Counted from the first letter of the stretch, positions 32,579 to 41,950 are shown. The stretch is 44,819 nucleotides of DNA from JBEVJC01 sp040510375 (GCA_040510375.1 JBEVJC010000035.1:1-44819), one strand, 5' to 3'. A program made the numbers and translations. The notes: generated by a model from the letters alone, not told the origin.

Positions 32579-33580
32579 ATGGATTTTCTCAGCGTTTCAG
32601 GACTTCACCAGCGACATCAGGACCTGCCCGTCCTCCGGGATATTACCTTCACAGTCGGCCAGTTCCAGCATACAGCAATCATGGGTGAAACCGGATCGGG
32701 CAAATCAAGCCTGTTGAAAATCCTTGCCGGTTGGGTGTCGCCGGTAGCAGGTGAGGTTTATTTTATGGGTGACCGGTTGCTCCGCATTCCGGAGGAAAAA
32801 CTGATCCCGGGCCATAAGGGTATTGCCTGGCTGAGCCAGCAGTCGGACCTGCCCGGTTTCCTGACAGTGGCACAGGTGCTGGAATATGCGAACGAACTCC
32901 CGCCGGATGAGTCAGCAGCGATCTATTCTATTTGTGATATTGTTCATTTGCTTAAACGGCGCACGGATCAGTTATCAGGTGGCGAAAAACAAAGGATCGC
33001 TATCGCCCGCCTGCTGACCATGCGTCCAACATTACTGTTGCTTGACGAACCCTTTTCCAACCTCGATACGATCCATAAGGATACCCTGAAAAAAGTATTA
33101 AAGGAAATTGGTGACCAGCTTGGGGTGACCTGTGTAATGGTGGCCCATGATCCGCAGGATACCCTTTCATGGGCACGGCAGGTGATTGTGATTCGCAATG
33201 GAAAAATCCTTCAGAGCGGTTCACCCCGCGAAGTCTATTTTTCACCCGTGGATGAATACACGGCCGCACTCGGAGGTGCCTTTAATTATATCCCCGCAGC
33301 TCAATGTGAAAACTTTCTTAACCTCTGGGGTTATGAACATATTAAAGCCGACCTGATCCTCCGTCCCGAAAACCTTACCGTTACCGATCATGAAGATGAT
33401 CCGTTCTTCACTGTAGAGGAGAGCAGGTTTTATGGTCCATACTTCCTCCTGCTAACAGTACGTGATGGATACAGGCTGCAGGTAATGTTAAACAAATGTT
33501 CTTTCCAGCCGGGCGACCGAATCCGTCTTCATCTTGAACCGGCCGACCTGCATTTCATGTCGCGAATTATAACCGGCTAA
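32579..33580 (+). CDS. ABC transporter ATP-binding protein with C-terminal TOBE-like part
   Basis: I start at the ATG at 32579 (MDFLSVSGLHQ), rather than the in-frame TTG 12 bases earlier. The 333-residue ATPase has Walker A MGETGSGKSS, Q loop SQQSDLPGF, signature LSGGEKQRIAIARLL, Walker B LLLLDEPFSNLD and H-loop MVAHDP. About 100 residues after the ATPase resemble the regulatory TOBE domain of the spermidine/iron/sulfate importers. No permease or binding protein lies next to it in the window. It precedes the UbiA gene by 117 bp on the same strand, so it could be in the same transcript; no convincing promoter is seen between them. Confidence 0.9.
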   Translation: MDFLSVSGLHQRHQDLPVLRDITFTVGQFQHTAIMGETGSGKSSLLKILAGWVSPVAGEVYFMGDRLLRIPEEKLIPGHKGIAWLSQQSDLPGFLTVAQVLEYANELPPDESAAIYSICDIVHLLKRRTDQLSGGEKQRIAIARLLTMRPTLLLLDEPFSNLDTIHKDTLKKVLKEIGDQLGVTCVMVAHDPQDTLSWARQVIVIRNGKILQSGSPREVYFSPVDEYTAALGGAFNYIPAAQCENFLNLWGYEHIKADLILRPENLTVTDHEDDPFFTVEESRFYGPYFLLLTVRDGYRLQVMLNKCSFQPGDRIRLHLEPADLHFMSRIITG

Positions 33581-33697
33581 TCAGATACCCCGTGGCCAGT
33601 TTCCAACGAGCCGTACTGCCCAATCAACGGCGCAACACCCCTCACGGCCGAATTACCTGTGTGAGTTTTGACCGATACGACTTAACTTCAGGAACAT

Positions 33698-34561
33698 ATG
33701 TTAAGCCGTGCGACTATTCAGCTTTTACGTTTTCCGTTCTCGGTGTTCCTTTCTCCGATTTATTTTTTTGCCCTTTCGCAAACACCTTCCATCGATCCTT
33801 TCAAGGCAATCCTTGTATTCATAATCCTTCACCTGCTGATCTATCCGGCCAGTAATGGTTACAATAGTTATATGGATCGTGACACGGGACCTATCGGCGG
33901 ACTGGAAAAGCCACCTCCTCCTTCAAAAGAATTGTATCATGTTACCATCGTATTTGATTTGCTGGGGATCGCGCTCGGATTTTTGATCAGCCCGCTTTTC
34001 GGGTTGCTGATGCCGCTATATATCGGTGCATCCAAAGCCTATAGTTACCGGGGCATCCGGTTAAAAAAATATCCGGTTATTGGTTACCTGACCGTAATCC
34101 TGGTACAGGGCGCGTTTACATTCTGGCTGGTATATTATGGTTCTTCTGCTGTCCCCGACACCCATATCCCCTGGCAGCCAATGCTTGTCTGTGCCTTGCT
34201 GCTGGGTGGTTTTTATCCCCTGACACAGGTATACCAGCATAACCAGGACCTGAAGGACGGAGTGAAAACAATCAGCTACCTGCTGGGCTATCGCGGTACT
34301 TTCCTGTTTTGCGCGGTGATGTATGGACTGGCCTGGTTAATGATGGCACAATTCTTTATTTACAGAAGGGAACAGTCCAAGCTTTGGATATTCAGCATCC
34401 TGTTGGTCCCGGTTATTTTTTATTTTCTGCGGTGGCTTCGGAAAGTCTGGTCCAATCCGGCCCAGGCCAACTTCCGCAATACAATGAAGATGACATGGAT
34501 CGCTTCGATTTCTACAAACATTGCATTCATTATACTTTTAATCAGCAGTTGCCTTGAGTAA
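33698..34561 (+). CDS. UbiA-family prenyltransferase
   Basis: The 287-residue membrane protein has about eight hydrophobic segments. The first Asp-rich site reads NGYNSYMDRD near residues 53-62; the canonical form is NDxxDxxxD, so the first Asp is missing here. The second reads NQDLKDGVKTISYLLG, matching the conserved DxxxDxxxxxKT form. UbiA enzymes join a polyprenyl chain to an aromatic ring, as in quinone or chlorophyll biosynthesis. It overlaps the polyketide synthase gene by 8 bases, so its likely acceptor is the product of that gene or a derivative (inference). Confidence 0.88.
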   Translation: MLSRATIQLLRFPFSVFLSPIYFFALSQTPSIDPFKAILVFIILHLLIYPASNGYNSYMDRDTGPIGGLEKPPPPSKELYHVTIVFDLLGIALGFLISPLFGLLMPLYIGASKAYSYRGIRLKKYPVIGYLTVILVQGAFTFWLVYYGSSAVPDTHIPWQPMLVCALLLGGFYPLTQVYQHNQDLKDGVKTISYLLGYRGTFLFCAVMYGLAWLMMAQFFIYRREQSKLWIFSILLVPVIFYFLRWLRKVWSNPAQANFRNTMKMTWIASISTNIAFIILLISSCLE

Positions 34562-35633
34562 AATCGTTTCCATAGCCACAGCGGTGCCACAATACGCACA
34601 TCCCCAGAACCAGATCATGGACTTTATGCAACGTGTGTATGCATTGGACGAAACGGAAAACCGGAAACTCCGTTTTCTTTATCGCCAGACCGGCATCGAC
34701 ACCCGGTATTCCGTAGTGCCCGATTATGGCCTGCCAACAGAAAACTGGCAGTTCTTTCCACCCACAGAAAACCTGCAACCTTTTCCTGGCCTTGAAAAAA
34801 GAATGCAGTGGTATAAATCATATGCTGCACCACTTTCACTCGATGCAATAAACGCCTGTATGGGCGAAAGGGATATCCAGAGTATCACACATATCATAAC
34901 AGTGAGTTGTACGGGTATGAGCGCACCGGGACTGGATATTGAACTGGTGCTTGCACTGGGTCTCCCTGCCAGTACCAACCGTCATTCTATTAACTTCATG
35001 GGTTGTTATGCAGCCGTACATGCCATGAAACTGGCTGATGCATTCTGTAAAGCCGACCCCGGTTCCAATGTACTCATTGTATGTACCGAACTATGTACGC
35101 TTCACTTTCAGAAAGAACCTACACTGGATAGTATCACCAGCAGTATGTTGTTTGGTGACGGGTCTGCTGCCCTGCTGGTCAGCGGAGATACACAGGAACA
35201 GGGCGTGACCATCGATCATTTTTATGCCGTACTGGCCGACCGTGGTATCAATGATATGTCCTGGGAACTTTCTTCAAAAGGTTTCCTGATGACGCTAAGT
35301 AGTTATGTACCGGCATTGATCGAAGAAGACTTTGGAAGACTGGTGGGAGATGCACTTGGCTCGGCCTCACTTGAACGCAGTGATATCAGTCATTGGTGTA
35401 TCCATCCCGGAGGGAAAAAAATCCTTGAGGCGGTATCGAAAAGTATGGGGCTTCCGGAGGTTAGTCTCGAAAATTCTTATCAGGTACTTCGCAATTACGG
35501 GAATATGTCATCGCCAACAATCCTGTTTGTCCTGGACCAGATCCTTAACAGGGGTATCCCCGTACAAGGCAAGATCTTCGGCGCTGCTTTCGGTCCCGGC
35601 CTGACAATGGAAACATTTATCCTTTCCGCATGA
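34554..35633 (+). CDS. Type III polyketide synthase (chalcone-synthase family)
   Basis: The start is TTG at 34554 (MSKIVSIATAVPQY), since the first ATG would remove the N-terminal strand that the family needs. The 359-residue protein has the full catalytic triad: Cys151 in NFMGCYAAVHAMK, His284 in CIHPGGKK and Asn317 in NYGNMSSPT, spaced much as in plant chalcone synthase. VSCTGMSAPGLDIEL and FGDGSAALLV are also typical. Such enzymes extend an acyl-CoA starter with malonyl-CoA and close the chain to resorcinols, phloroglucinols or pyrones. The starter and product cannot be told from sequence. It overlaps UbiA upstream and the methyltransferase downstream (ATGA). Confidence 0.95.
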   Translation: MSKIVSIATAVPQYAHPQNQIMDFMQRVYALDETENRKLRFLYRQTGIDTRYSVVPDYGLPTENWQFFPPTENLQPFPGLEKRMQWYKSYAAPLSLDAINACMGERDIQSITHIITVSCTGMSAPGLDIELVLALGLPASTNRHSINFMGCYAAVHAMKLADAFCKADPGSNVLIVCTELCTLHFQKEPTLDSITSSMLFGDGSAALLVSGDTQEQGVTIDHFYAVLADRGINDMSWELSSKGFLMTLSSYVPALIEEDFGRLVGDALGSASLERSDISHWCIHPGGKKILEAVSKSMGLPEVSLENSYQVLRNYGNMSSPTILFVLDQILNRGIPVQGKIFGAAFGPGLTMETFILSA

Positions 35634-36331
35634 TCGATCTGAGTTACAGGCATAATACCAAAGAACTGATGGACAGGGATGATATCCCATTTGCCGATAT
35701 GGCCCGCACGCTTCGCGAACTGGATCTCATCAACACCAGGCTGGGCGGGCATTCCATAACCATTGCCGGACTACGCGAACTGACCGCCCATCGCAAATCA
35801 GTAACCGTTTGTGAAATCGGCTGCGGAGGTGGCGATAACCTGCGTGTTATCCACGACTGGTGCCGCAGGAATAATATAACAGTACAACTTATCGGGATCG
35901 ATATCAATGATGAATGTATCCGGTACGCCAGGGAACAGCAGGTTCGACTGGATGCGACCTGGATCTGCAGTGACTATGCCAGGGCCGACCTTCATAATCA
36001 CCGGCCGGATATTATTTTTTCTTCACTGTTCTGTCATCATTTTACCGACCAGCAACTCGTTTCCATGTTGAAGTGGTTACGCGAAAATGCAGGAACCGGT
36101 TTTTTTATAAACGACCTGCAACGACATCCCCTGGCTTATTACCTGATCAAATACCTTACAAAATTTTTCAGCAGGTCGTACCTGGTAAAAAACGATGCAG
36201 CCATATCGGTATCACGGGGCTTCAAAAAAGCTGATTGGTTTCGGCTGTTTGAAAAAGCAGGCATCAGTGATTTCAGTATCCGTTGGAAATGGGCGTTCCG
36301 CTGGCTGGTGATTCAACGCAATGCGTTATGA
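35630..36331 (+). CDS. SAM-dependent methyltransferase (class I)
   Basis: The 233-residue protein has the Rossmann motif I VCEIGCGGGDN near residue 60 and motif II LIGIDINDECIRYAR. SSLFCHHFTDQQLVSMLKWL corresponds to the post-motif III region. The N-terminal RHNTKELMDRDDIPFADMARTLRELDLIN is typical of methyltransferases found with type III polyketide synthases. It probably methylates the ring or a hydroxyl of the polyketide (inference). It shares ATGA overlaps with the polyketide synthase upstream and the flavoprotein downstream. Confidence 0.9.
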   Translation: MIDLSYRHNTKELMDRDDIPFADMARTLRELDLINTRLGGHSITIAGLRELTAHRKSVTVCEIGCGGGDNLRVIHDWCRRNNITVQLIGIDINDECIRYAREQQVRLDATWICSDYARADLHNHRPDIIFSSLFCHHFTDQQLVSMLKWLRENAGTGFFINDLQRHPLAYYLIKYLTKFFSRSYLVKNDAAISVSRGFKKADWFRLFEKAGISDFSIRWKWAFRWLVIQRNAL

Positions 36332-37467
36332 ACGATGAAACTTTATATGATGTGGCTATTACTGGTGGAGGTCTTGCAGGCCTTGCACTTGCCATCCAGT
36401 TGAAACGTTCAGGACATTCTGTTATCCTTTTTGAAAAAGAACAGTATCCTTTTCACCGGGTTTGTGGCGAATATATCAGCCGTGAATCCTGGGACTTTCT
36501 TATCTCACTTGGCATCCGCCTTCCGGCGATGGCCCTGCCATTGATCAGCAAACTTGAATTAAGTACGGTAAATGGAAAGGTTGTCCGGCAACAACTTCCG
36601 CTGGGAGGATTTGGCATCAGCCGGTATCAACTTGATCACCTGCTGGCAAAAAAAGCAGTGGAAGCCGGAGTGGTGTTAATGGAGAATACCCGTACCACGG
36701 ATATAAGCAGGGAAGACAATCTGTACACCACCACCACCAGCAATGGCAATTATCATTCGCGGATTGCGTGCGGAAGTTTTGGTAAACGAAGCAACCTTGA
36801 TATATCATGGAACCGGCCATTTGTTTCCAACCTGAAAAGCTCACTCAATAATTATATCGGGGTGAAATACCATGTTACGGGCGACTTCCCAAAAGACACG
36901 GTATTCCTGCATTTATTTAATAAAGGTTATGTTGGATTGGTGCAGATCGAAAACAGGGAGTTCAATCTCTGCTACCTGAGTTCTGCAGAAAACCTGAAAA
37001 AAGCAGGCAACTCCATCCCGCAGATGGAAAAAGAGGTTCTCTCCGCTAACCCTCGGATCAGGGATCTGTTCGGCCGGATCAGTAAAACCGACGAACGGCC
37101 GGTAACGATCTCACAGATCAGTTTCGAATCAAAGGAACAGGTTAAGAACGATGTATTGCTGCTGGGCGACGCAGCAGGAATGATCACTCCGCTTTGCGGG
37201 AACGGAATGAGTATGGCGCTTCATAGCAGTAAGATCGCTGCCCGGTTGATTATCGCTGAACTGGATGGTACCAGTAAAGTGGGGGGCCTCAACCTGCGGT
37301 ATACCAATGAATGGCAGTCCGCATTCAATAACAGGATGAAGATGGGAAGGGTGATACAGCGTTTATTGTCGGTGCCCTGGACAGCGGGTTTGCTGGTGGG
37401 TGCGGGACGGATCGCCCCTCCATTGTTGCAAGGCCTGATCAGGCGGACACATGGTCAACCGTTCTGA
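36328..37467 (+). CDS. FAD-dependent oxidoreductase (monooxygenase or geranylgeranyl-reductase-like)
   Basis: I start at the ATG at 36328 (MNDETLYDVAITGGGLAG), giving an ATGA overlap with the methyltransferase; the longer frame is not supported. The 379-residue protein has the dinucleotide motif GGGLAGLALA, a signature YPFHRVCGEYIS that recalls geranylgeranyl reductases, and the second FAD motif LLGDAAGMITPLCGNGM. It could hydroxylate the aromatic product, as the flavoprotein in the Streptomyces griseus srs phenolic-lipid pathway does, or reduce prenyl double bonds. I cannot choose between the two. It is the last gene of the block and converges with rpoD. Confidence 0.88.
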   Translation: MNDETLYDVAITGGGLAGLALAIQLKRSGHSVILFEKEQYPFHRVCGEYISRESWDFLISLGIRLPAMALPLISKLELSTVNGKVVRQQLPLGGFGISRYQLDHLLAKKAVEAGVVLMENTRTTDISREDNLYTTTTSNGNYHSRIACGSFGKRSNLDISWNRPFVSNLKSSLNNYIGVKYHVTGDFPKDTVFLHLFNKGYVGLVQIENREFNLCYLSSAENLKKAGNSIPQMEKEVLSANPRIRDLFGRISKTDERPVTISQISFESKEQVKNDVLLLGDAAGMITPLCGNGMSMALHSSKIAARLIIAELDGTSKVGGLNLRYTNEWQSAFNNRMKMGRVIQRLLSVPWTAGLLVGAGRIAPPLLQGLIRRTHGQPF

Positions 37468-37483
37468 AAACCAACACCCGGAC

Positions 37484-38347
37484 TCAGACATACGCCGCGA
37501 GTAAATTGTAATTGCCTGTATTGCGAAGTTTGGTGAGGGCTTTCTCCTTGATCTGACGCACACGTTCGGGAGTCAGTTCAAACTTGCGACTGATATCATC
37601 AATGCTCAGCGGATTGTCAATTCCGATTCCGAAATAATAACAGATCGTTTCACGCTGGCGGGTGGTTAACGTTTTCATCGAACGGCTGAGCTCTTGCCAA
37701 AGCGACTCGTTTTTTACAATATTATCATCTGCCTGGATTGCATTATCATTACACATGGTATCCAGCAGCGAACCTTCTTCATCGCTCGAAAACGGAGCAT
37801 CAAGGCTTGTATGGTGACCGTTCAGCTTCAACAGGCCTTCTACGTCCGATTCCGAAATATTCATGACCTCCGCGATCTCGTCACTGGAAGGCAAACGGTT
37901 GAGTTTCTGTTCCAGCAACATCTGGGTATTCTGCACCAGTTTGCGGGATGACATTTTATTCATGGGAATCCTTATCAGCCGGGAGTGTTCGGCAATTCCC
38001 TGCATTATATTCTGACGGATCCACCACACGGCAAACGATATAAATTTAAAACCACGCGTTTCATCAAATTTTTCTGCCGCCTTCATCAAACCGATATTGC
38101 CTTCATTGATCAGGTCGGGCAGGGAAAGTCCATGACCCTGGTATTGTTTGGCTACTGAAACTACGAAACGAAGGTTTGACATTACCAGCTTCTGACGGGC
38201 AGCCATATCGCCTTTGCGGATCCTGCGGGCCAGGTCCGTTTCCTGTTCCGGGGTAAGCATATCAATCTTTCCGATTTCTACCAGGTATCTTCCCAGGCTG
38301 GCTTCATCCCTGGAGGTGATGGAAGCAATTATTTTAAGTTGGCGCAT
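37484..38347 (-). CDS. rpoD: Primary sigma factor RpoD/SigA, short Bacteroidota type
   Basis: I start at 38347 (MRQLKIIASITSRDEASLGRYL), the usual start in the phylum; the longer frame adds eight residues. The 287-residue protein has region 1.2 (YLVEIGKIDMLTPEQE), region 2 (DLINEGNIGLMKAAEKFDETRGFKFISFAVWWIRQNIMQ), region 3 and region 4 with the HTH (FELTPERVRQIKEKALTKLR). It lacks the long non-conserved insertion and region 1.1 of proteobacterial RpoD. This sigma would read the TTTG / TAnnTTTG promoters seen in the window. Confidence 0.95.
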   Translation of the reverse strand: MRQLKIIASITSRDEASLGRYLVEIGKIDMLTPEQETDLARRIRKGDMAARQKLVMSNLRFVVSVAKQYQGHGLSLPDLINEGNIGLMKAAEKFDETRGFKFISFAVWWIRQNIMQGIAEHSRLIRIPMNKMSSRKLVQNTQMLLEQKLNRLPSSDEIAEVMNISESDVEGLLKLNGHHTSLDAPFSSDEEGSLLDTMCNDNAIQADDNIVKNESLWQELSRSMKTLTTRQRETICYYFGIGIDNPLSIDDISRKFELTPERVRQIKEKALTKLRNTGNYNLLAAYV

Positions 38348-38380
38348 TTTGAGGGTTTGGATGATTATCAATCAGATTGT

Positions 38381-38411
38381 CAAAGTAACGAAGGGCAGAA
38401 AAGCTGGAAAA
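38381..38411 (-). promoter_or_regulatory. Possible promoter of rpoD
   Basis: On the minus strand TTTT (38411-38408), 19 bases, then TTACTTTG (38388-38381). This is one mismatch away from the consensus in each box. Confidence 0.35.
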
Positions 38412-38833
38412 TAGTTACTGTTGTAAATCCTTTGTAATTGACAAACGCCCCCTGGTGTAGTAAATTCACTACAACAATTCTCCCGATTGCCGTGAAACAG
38501 TCCGGGTAGTTTTCGCGGTTATTCTACGCTAAGTGTTTTTCTGAAATCTGAGGTTCGTCATTTTTATCATACCGGCGTCTTAATCTCATTGATATTATAT
38601 TATCCATGTCACTTGCCAGGCGAAAGAATTACATTAAAGGTTAATGTCTGACTGGTAGATTAAATAAGAGATCATCCGGTAAAAAAGGAAGGATCATTCA
38701 CAAAACCAGCTATCGTGCGGGAAAGCATTTTCGCCCAATCCCCGTTCTGACGCCACTTTCAAAGAATAATGAATAAAAAATCCCAGAACCTTATGTTGTT
38801 AATCTTGTTTTTCTATCGCAAAGAAAATGAGAC
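38412..38833. other. Gene-free spacer between rpoD and the phosphoesterase gene
   Basis: I see no gene in these 420 bases. A short inverted repeat TGTAGT / ACTACA lies at 38456-38473. No clear promoter for the plus-strand lipoprotein gene was found. The region may hold regulatory sequence for the divergent genes. Confidence 0.5.
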
Positions 38834-39628
38834 ATGAACAAAATTATACCATTACTCTTCCTGATACTATTAGGCAGTTCCTGTAAAAAAGCATTTGTTT
38901 TCCATCCTGATGAGATCAGGCCGGATGAAACCGGAATGAATGCAAAGAATATTGCCAGATTGGCGGCATTACCCGTACGATCAGCTTTTAAATTTATCCT
39001 GATCGGCGATACGCAGCGGTTTTATGACCAGCTGGATGAATTTGTTGAAATGGTAAACAGCCGCGATGATGTGAGTTTTGTGATCCTTGATGGCGACCTG
39101 ACCGACTTCGGATTGAATTTCGAGTTCAATCTTATCGCAGAGCGGTTAAATAAGATAAAGATCCCGGTCATCTCAGTATTGGGAAATCATGACATGCTGG
39201 CAAACGGCACAACGATCTTTCGTAAGATGTTCGGGCCGGAGAATTTTACATTTTCCTATGGCAAAAGCAAGTTCATCGCCCTTAATACCAACTCGCGTGA
39301 GGCGAATTTTAACGGTACTGTACCCGATATCGCCTGGCTGGGTTCGGAATTAAAGAACGACAAGGAATTTGCCAACCTGTTTGTTGTGTCGCATGTGGCA
39401 CCATTCTCCGGCGATTTTGACCGGAAGCTGGAAACCGCGTACAGGAGTGCTCTTGAATCCAACCCCAGGACAAGACTTTCCCTGCACGCCCATGAGCACA
39501 ACTGGAGTTTATCGAAACCTTACGAAGATGATATTGAATACCTGCAGGTGGGTTATACGGGCGAAAAAAATTACGCCCTGATCAGTGTTGATGGAACGGA
39601 CTTTACAATCGAAAAAAAATCATATTAA
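38834..39628 (+). CDS. Calcineurin-like metallophosphoesterase lipoprotein
   Basis: The 264-residue protein has a lipoprotein signal with SSC at Cys17 and the metal motifs of the calcineurin-like fold: GDTQ, GDLTDFG, GNHD, VSHVAPFSG and HAHEHNW. It binds two metal ions and should hydrolyse a phosphate ester outside the cytoplasm; the substrate is unknown. The stop overlaps the start of the next gene by one base (TAATG), so the two are translationally coupled. Confidence 0.92.
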   Translation: MNKIIPLLFLILLGSSCKKAFVFHPDEIRPDETGMNAKNIARLAALPVRSAFKFILIGDTQRFYDQLDEFVEMVNSRDDVSFVILDGDLTDFGLNFEFNLIAERLNKIKIPVISVLGNHDMLANGTTIFRKMFGPENFTFSYGKSKFIALNTNSREANFNGTVPDIAWLGSELKNDKEFANLFVVSHVAPFSGDFDRKLETAYRSALESNPRTRLSLHAHEHNWSLSKPYEDDIEYLQVGYTGEKNYALISVDGTDFTIEKKSY

Positions 39629-40224
39629 TGAATCGAACAACAGGTTTTTTGATCCTCTTTTTATTGATAACGATCACTGTGCGGCCACAAGCGCCCAAAA
39701 GGATTTCCCCATTACTTCCTGATCACCTGAACCTGCAGTTTGCAGGAGCTATCGGACTTGTATCGGCGGGATTTGGATATGAGACAAAGAATCATCGTTT
39801 GCAGGGCGACTTCCTTTACGGGTATGTACCCGAAAGGGCAGGAGGAATCGATATTCATTCAGTTAGTGCAAAGCTCACCTGGGCTGCTGTTTCCAGCCAG
39901 CTTCGTAAAGACATCCGGGTTGACTGGCTGACCACGGGTGTGCTGGTTAATTATGTTTTCGGTAAGCAGTATTTTTTATTCAACCCGAAGCGATACCCGT
40001 TTACCTATTATGGATTCCCGACTGCTGCCCATGTGGGTGTATCTGTTGGCGGCGGGATTTATTTTAAAAAACTCGGTTTGTATTATGAACTGGGTACAAC
40101 CGACCGGTACATAATGAGTTATATCGAGAGTCCCGACGCGATTTCTTTTACTGATATTTTCAACGTGGGTTTCGGTGCGAGGTATTCGATCCTCGGGCAC
40201 AACTGGTTCCGGTCACGGAAATAA
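39628..40224 (+). CDS. Putative secreted or outer-membrane protein
   Basis: The 198-residue protein has a signal peptide (GFLILFLLITITVRPQ) followed by alternating hydrophobic strands and Gly/Tyr-rich stretches (HLNLQFAGAIGLVSAGFGYET, VGVSVGGGIYFKKLGLYYELG, FNVGFGARYSIL). This is compatible with a small beta-barrel in the outer membrane. I do not recognise a family. It is coupled to the phosphoesterase gene, so the two may work together. Confidence 0.7.
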   Translation: MNRTTGFLILFLLITITVRPQAPKRISPLLPDHLNLQFAGAIGLVSAGFGYETKNHRLQGDFLYGYVPERAGGIDIHSVSAKLTWAAVSSQLRKDIRVDWLTTGVLVNYVFGKQYFLFNPKRYPFTYYGFPTAAHVGVSVGGGIYFKKLGLYYELGTTDRYIMSYIESPDAISFTDIFNVGFGARYSILGHNWFRSRK

Positions 40225-40252
40225 AAATCCGCGAGTATGAAATGAATGGAAT

Positions 40253-41950
40253 CTATTTATTGATCCCCACTGTTTCCTTAACGCCCTTGAACAGGGTCTT
40301 CCAGGCAAGATGGAAGATGGACCGGTTGGTATCCCGTTCGTTTTTGACTTCAACTATCCTGGGTTCAGCACCCTTTCTTTTAGGGTTTGAATTTTTTACG
40401 ATGATGTTTGCAACGAAACTGATAAGCTTTCTTTTTTCGAGTTTTTTTGTTTCCTCATCCTTTTTGAGCACAGCAATTTTAAGGTCATCGTAGATCAGTT
40501 TCACCGTACCATTCATCCCGTAATCGTCGCCCGTAAAATTAAAGTCGAGACTTTTAATATCACCTTCCTCAATGCGTGCCGGTCCCATGGGTTCAGTAAG
40601 TACATTAAGATCCCTTGCATCGGCGATTTGTCCCAGATGCCCGCCAACCGTAAACTTTCCGCGTTTATTATCGAGGAAAAAACGCCAGTTGGTTTTAAGG
40701 GTTGCCTTATTAAGTAACCTGGTCTGCATATCAAGACTCATCACATTATTTTTAGCAATCACCACGGCGTCATTGGTCAGGTTGCTGAAGGTTGCTCTGG
40801 CATTGAAGAACTGAACCCTGCCGGATTGTTTGGAAACAATACCGCGTTCCTTGTATTCAATAAAGGAATTGATAATAACCAGTTTGCTCACCTGTACCGG
40901 AATGGGAAGTTTGGCGATAGCCTGGTGAGGATAGGTACCCACCCTGTTTTTTGTGTCCCGTTTCAGGTTAAGATCGCGGTAAATCCTGAAGTCGGCATCG
41001 CGTATAATCACTGAATCCGCCATCACATGTTCATTGAATAGTTCAGGAAAGTTGATTCCGGTGATACTTATTTTGCTGACAGAAAAATCAAAACGGTCAT
41101 CCTGTGTGGGCAGGCTTTTTACAAATGCATCTTCCTTCAGTTGCGGGTCTATAAAAAATCTTTTGATAGAAACGGAACTACTGACTGAACGCAGTTCCAC
41201 ACTATCGGCTCCGTATTTATAAAGATTATTTTTAGACGACCAGCGTACCTCCCCGCAGATCACGTCAATCTTTTTTGAAAATAATATCCTGTTTGTATCG
41301 AGGTTGGAAACACTGTCAATGGCTACATCGTAAAGCCGGATATCGGTTCCCCTCAGCTCGATATTTGTTTCTCCCGTTTTCAGGTTTTTTGTAACAATAC
41401 GTCCGCCTGTTATCATCACCGTATCTATCCTGATCATATCCAGGTTACCCAGGATCTGCTCATACACATCGCGTGTTGGAATGGCGCGTGCTGAATCTTT
41501 TCCGCTATTGGTATAAATGATCTCAATCTCCGGATCCCTTATCAGTAAGGTCCCTCCAACGATCTCATTGTCGATCAGGGCACGGGGTGTTTTGACCCCA
41601 GTAACCCTGATTTCAGGAATTTTAATCCTCAGGAGGGAAGGGGGTGCCTGGTGGCTTTCCACGAGTTTCAGGTATCGCAGGCTGTCATACATCATGGAAA
41701 AATTGCTGACTGAAAGATTGCCTGCTACTTCATCCAGTTTAAGGGAATCATATTCGATATTATAAAGCCCCTTGCTTTTTTGCCTGATGGCTGATTCAAG
41801 CTGCTCGCGGATGATCCTTTTTTTGTAAATGCTCCAGTAGATCATACCACCAGCGATGGCGGAAACCACCAGTAACAGGATACTGAGCAACACGATTCTT
41901 CCCTTTCTGGTGGAAGTTGCCTTCCTGTATCTCTGGCGGATTGCTTGCAT
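40253..41950 (-). CDS. AsmA/DUF748-like periplasmic protein
   Basis: The 565-residue protein has one membrane segment near residues 18-42 (GRIVLLSILLLVVSAIAGGMIYW), then a long repetitive beta-strand region (NLSVSNFSMMYDSLRYLKL, IRIDTVMITGGRIVTKNLKTG, SFVANIIVKN). This fits AsmA/TamB/DUF748-type proteins that span from the inner membrane into the periplasm, and are implicated in lipid transport or envelope upkeep. I can support the membrane-anchored beta-rich architecture, but not a specific function. It is a single gene that converges with the preceding gene. Confidence 0.78.
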   Translation of the reverse strand: MQAIRQRYRKATSTRKGRIVLLSILLLVVSAIAGGMIYWSIYKKRIIREQLESAIRQKSKGLYNIEYDSLKLDEVAGNLSVSNFSMMYDSLRYLKLVESHQAPPSLLRIKIPEIRVTGVKTPRALIDNEIVGGTLLIRDPEIEIIYTNSGKDSARAIPTRDVYEQILGNLDMIRIDTVMITGGRIVTKNLKTGETNIELRGTDIRLYDVAIDSVSNLDTNRILFSKKIDVICGEVRWSSKNNLYKYGADSVELRSVSSSVSIKRFFIDPQLKEDAFVKSLPTQDDRFDFSVSKISITGINFPELFNEHVMADSVIIRDADFRIYRDLNLKRDTKNRVGTYPHQAIAKLPIPVQVSKLVIINSFIEYKERGIVSKQSGRVQFFNARATFSNLTNDAVVIAKNNVMSLDMQTRLLNKATLKTNWRFFLDNKRGKFTVGGHLGQIADARDLNVLTEPMGPARIEEGDIKSLDFNFTGDDYGMNGTVKLIYDDLKIAVLKKDEETKKLEKRKLISFVANIIVKNSNPKRKGAEPRIVEVKNERDTNRSIFHLAWKTLFKGVKETVGINK

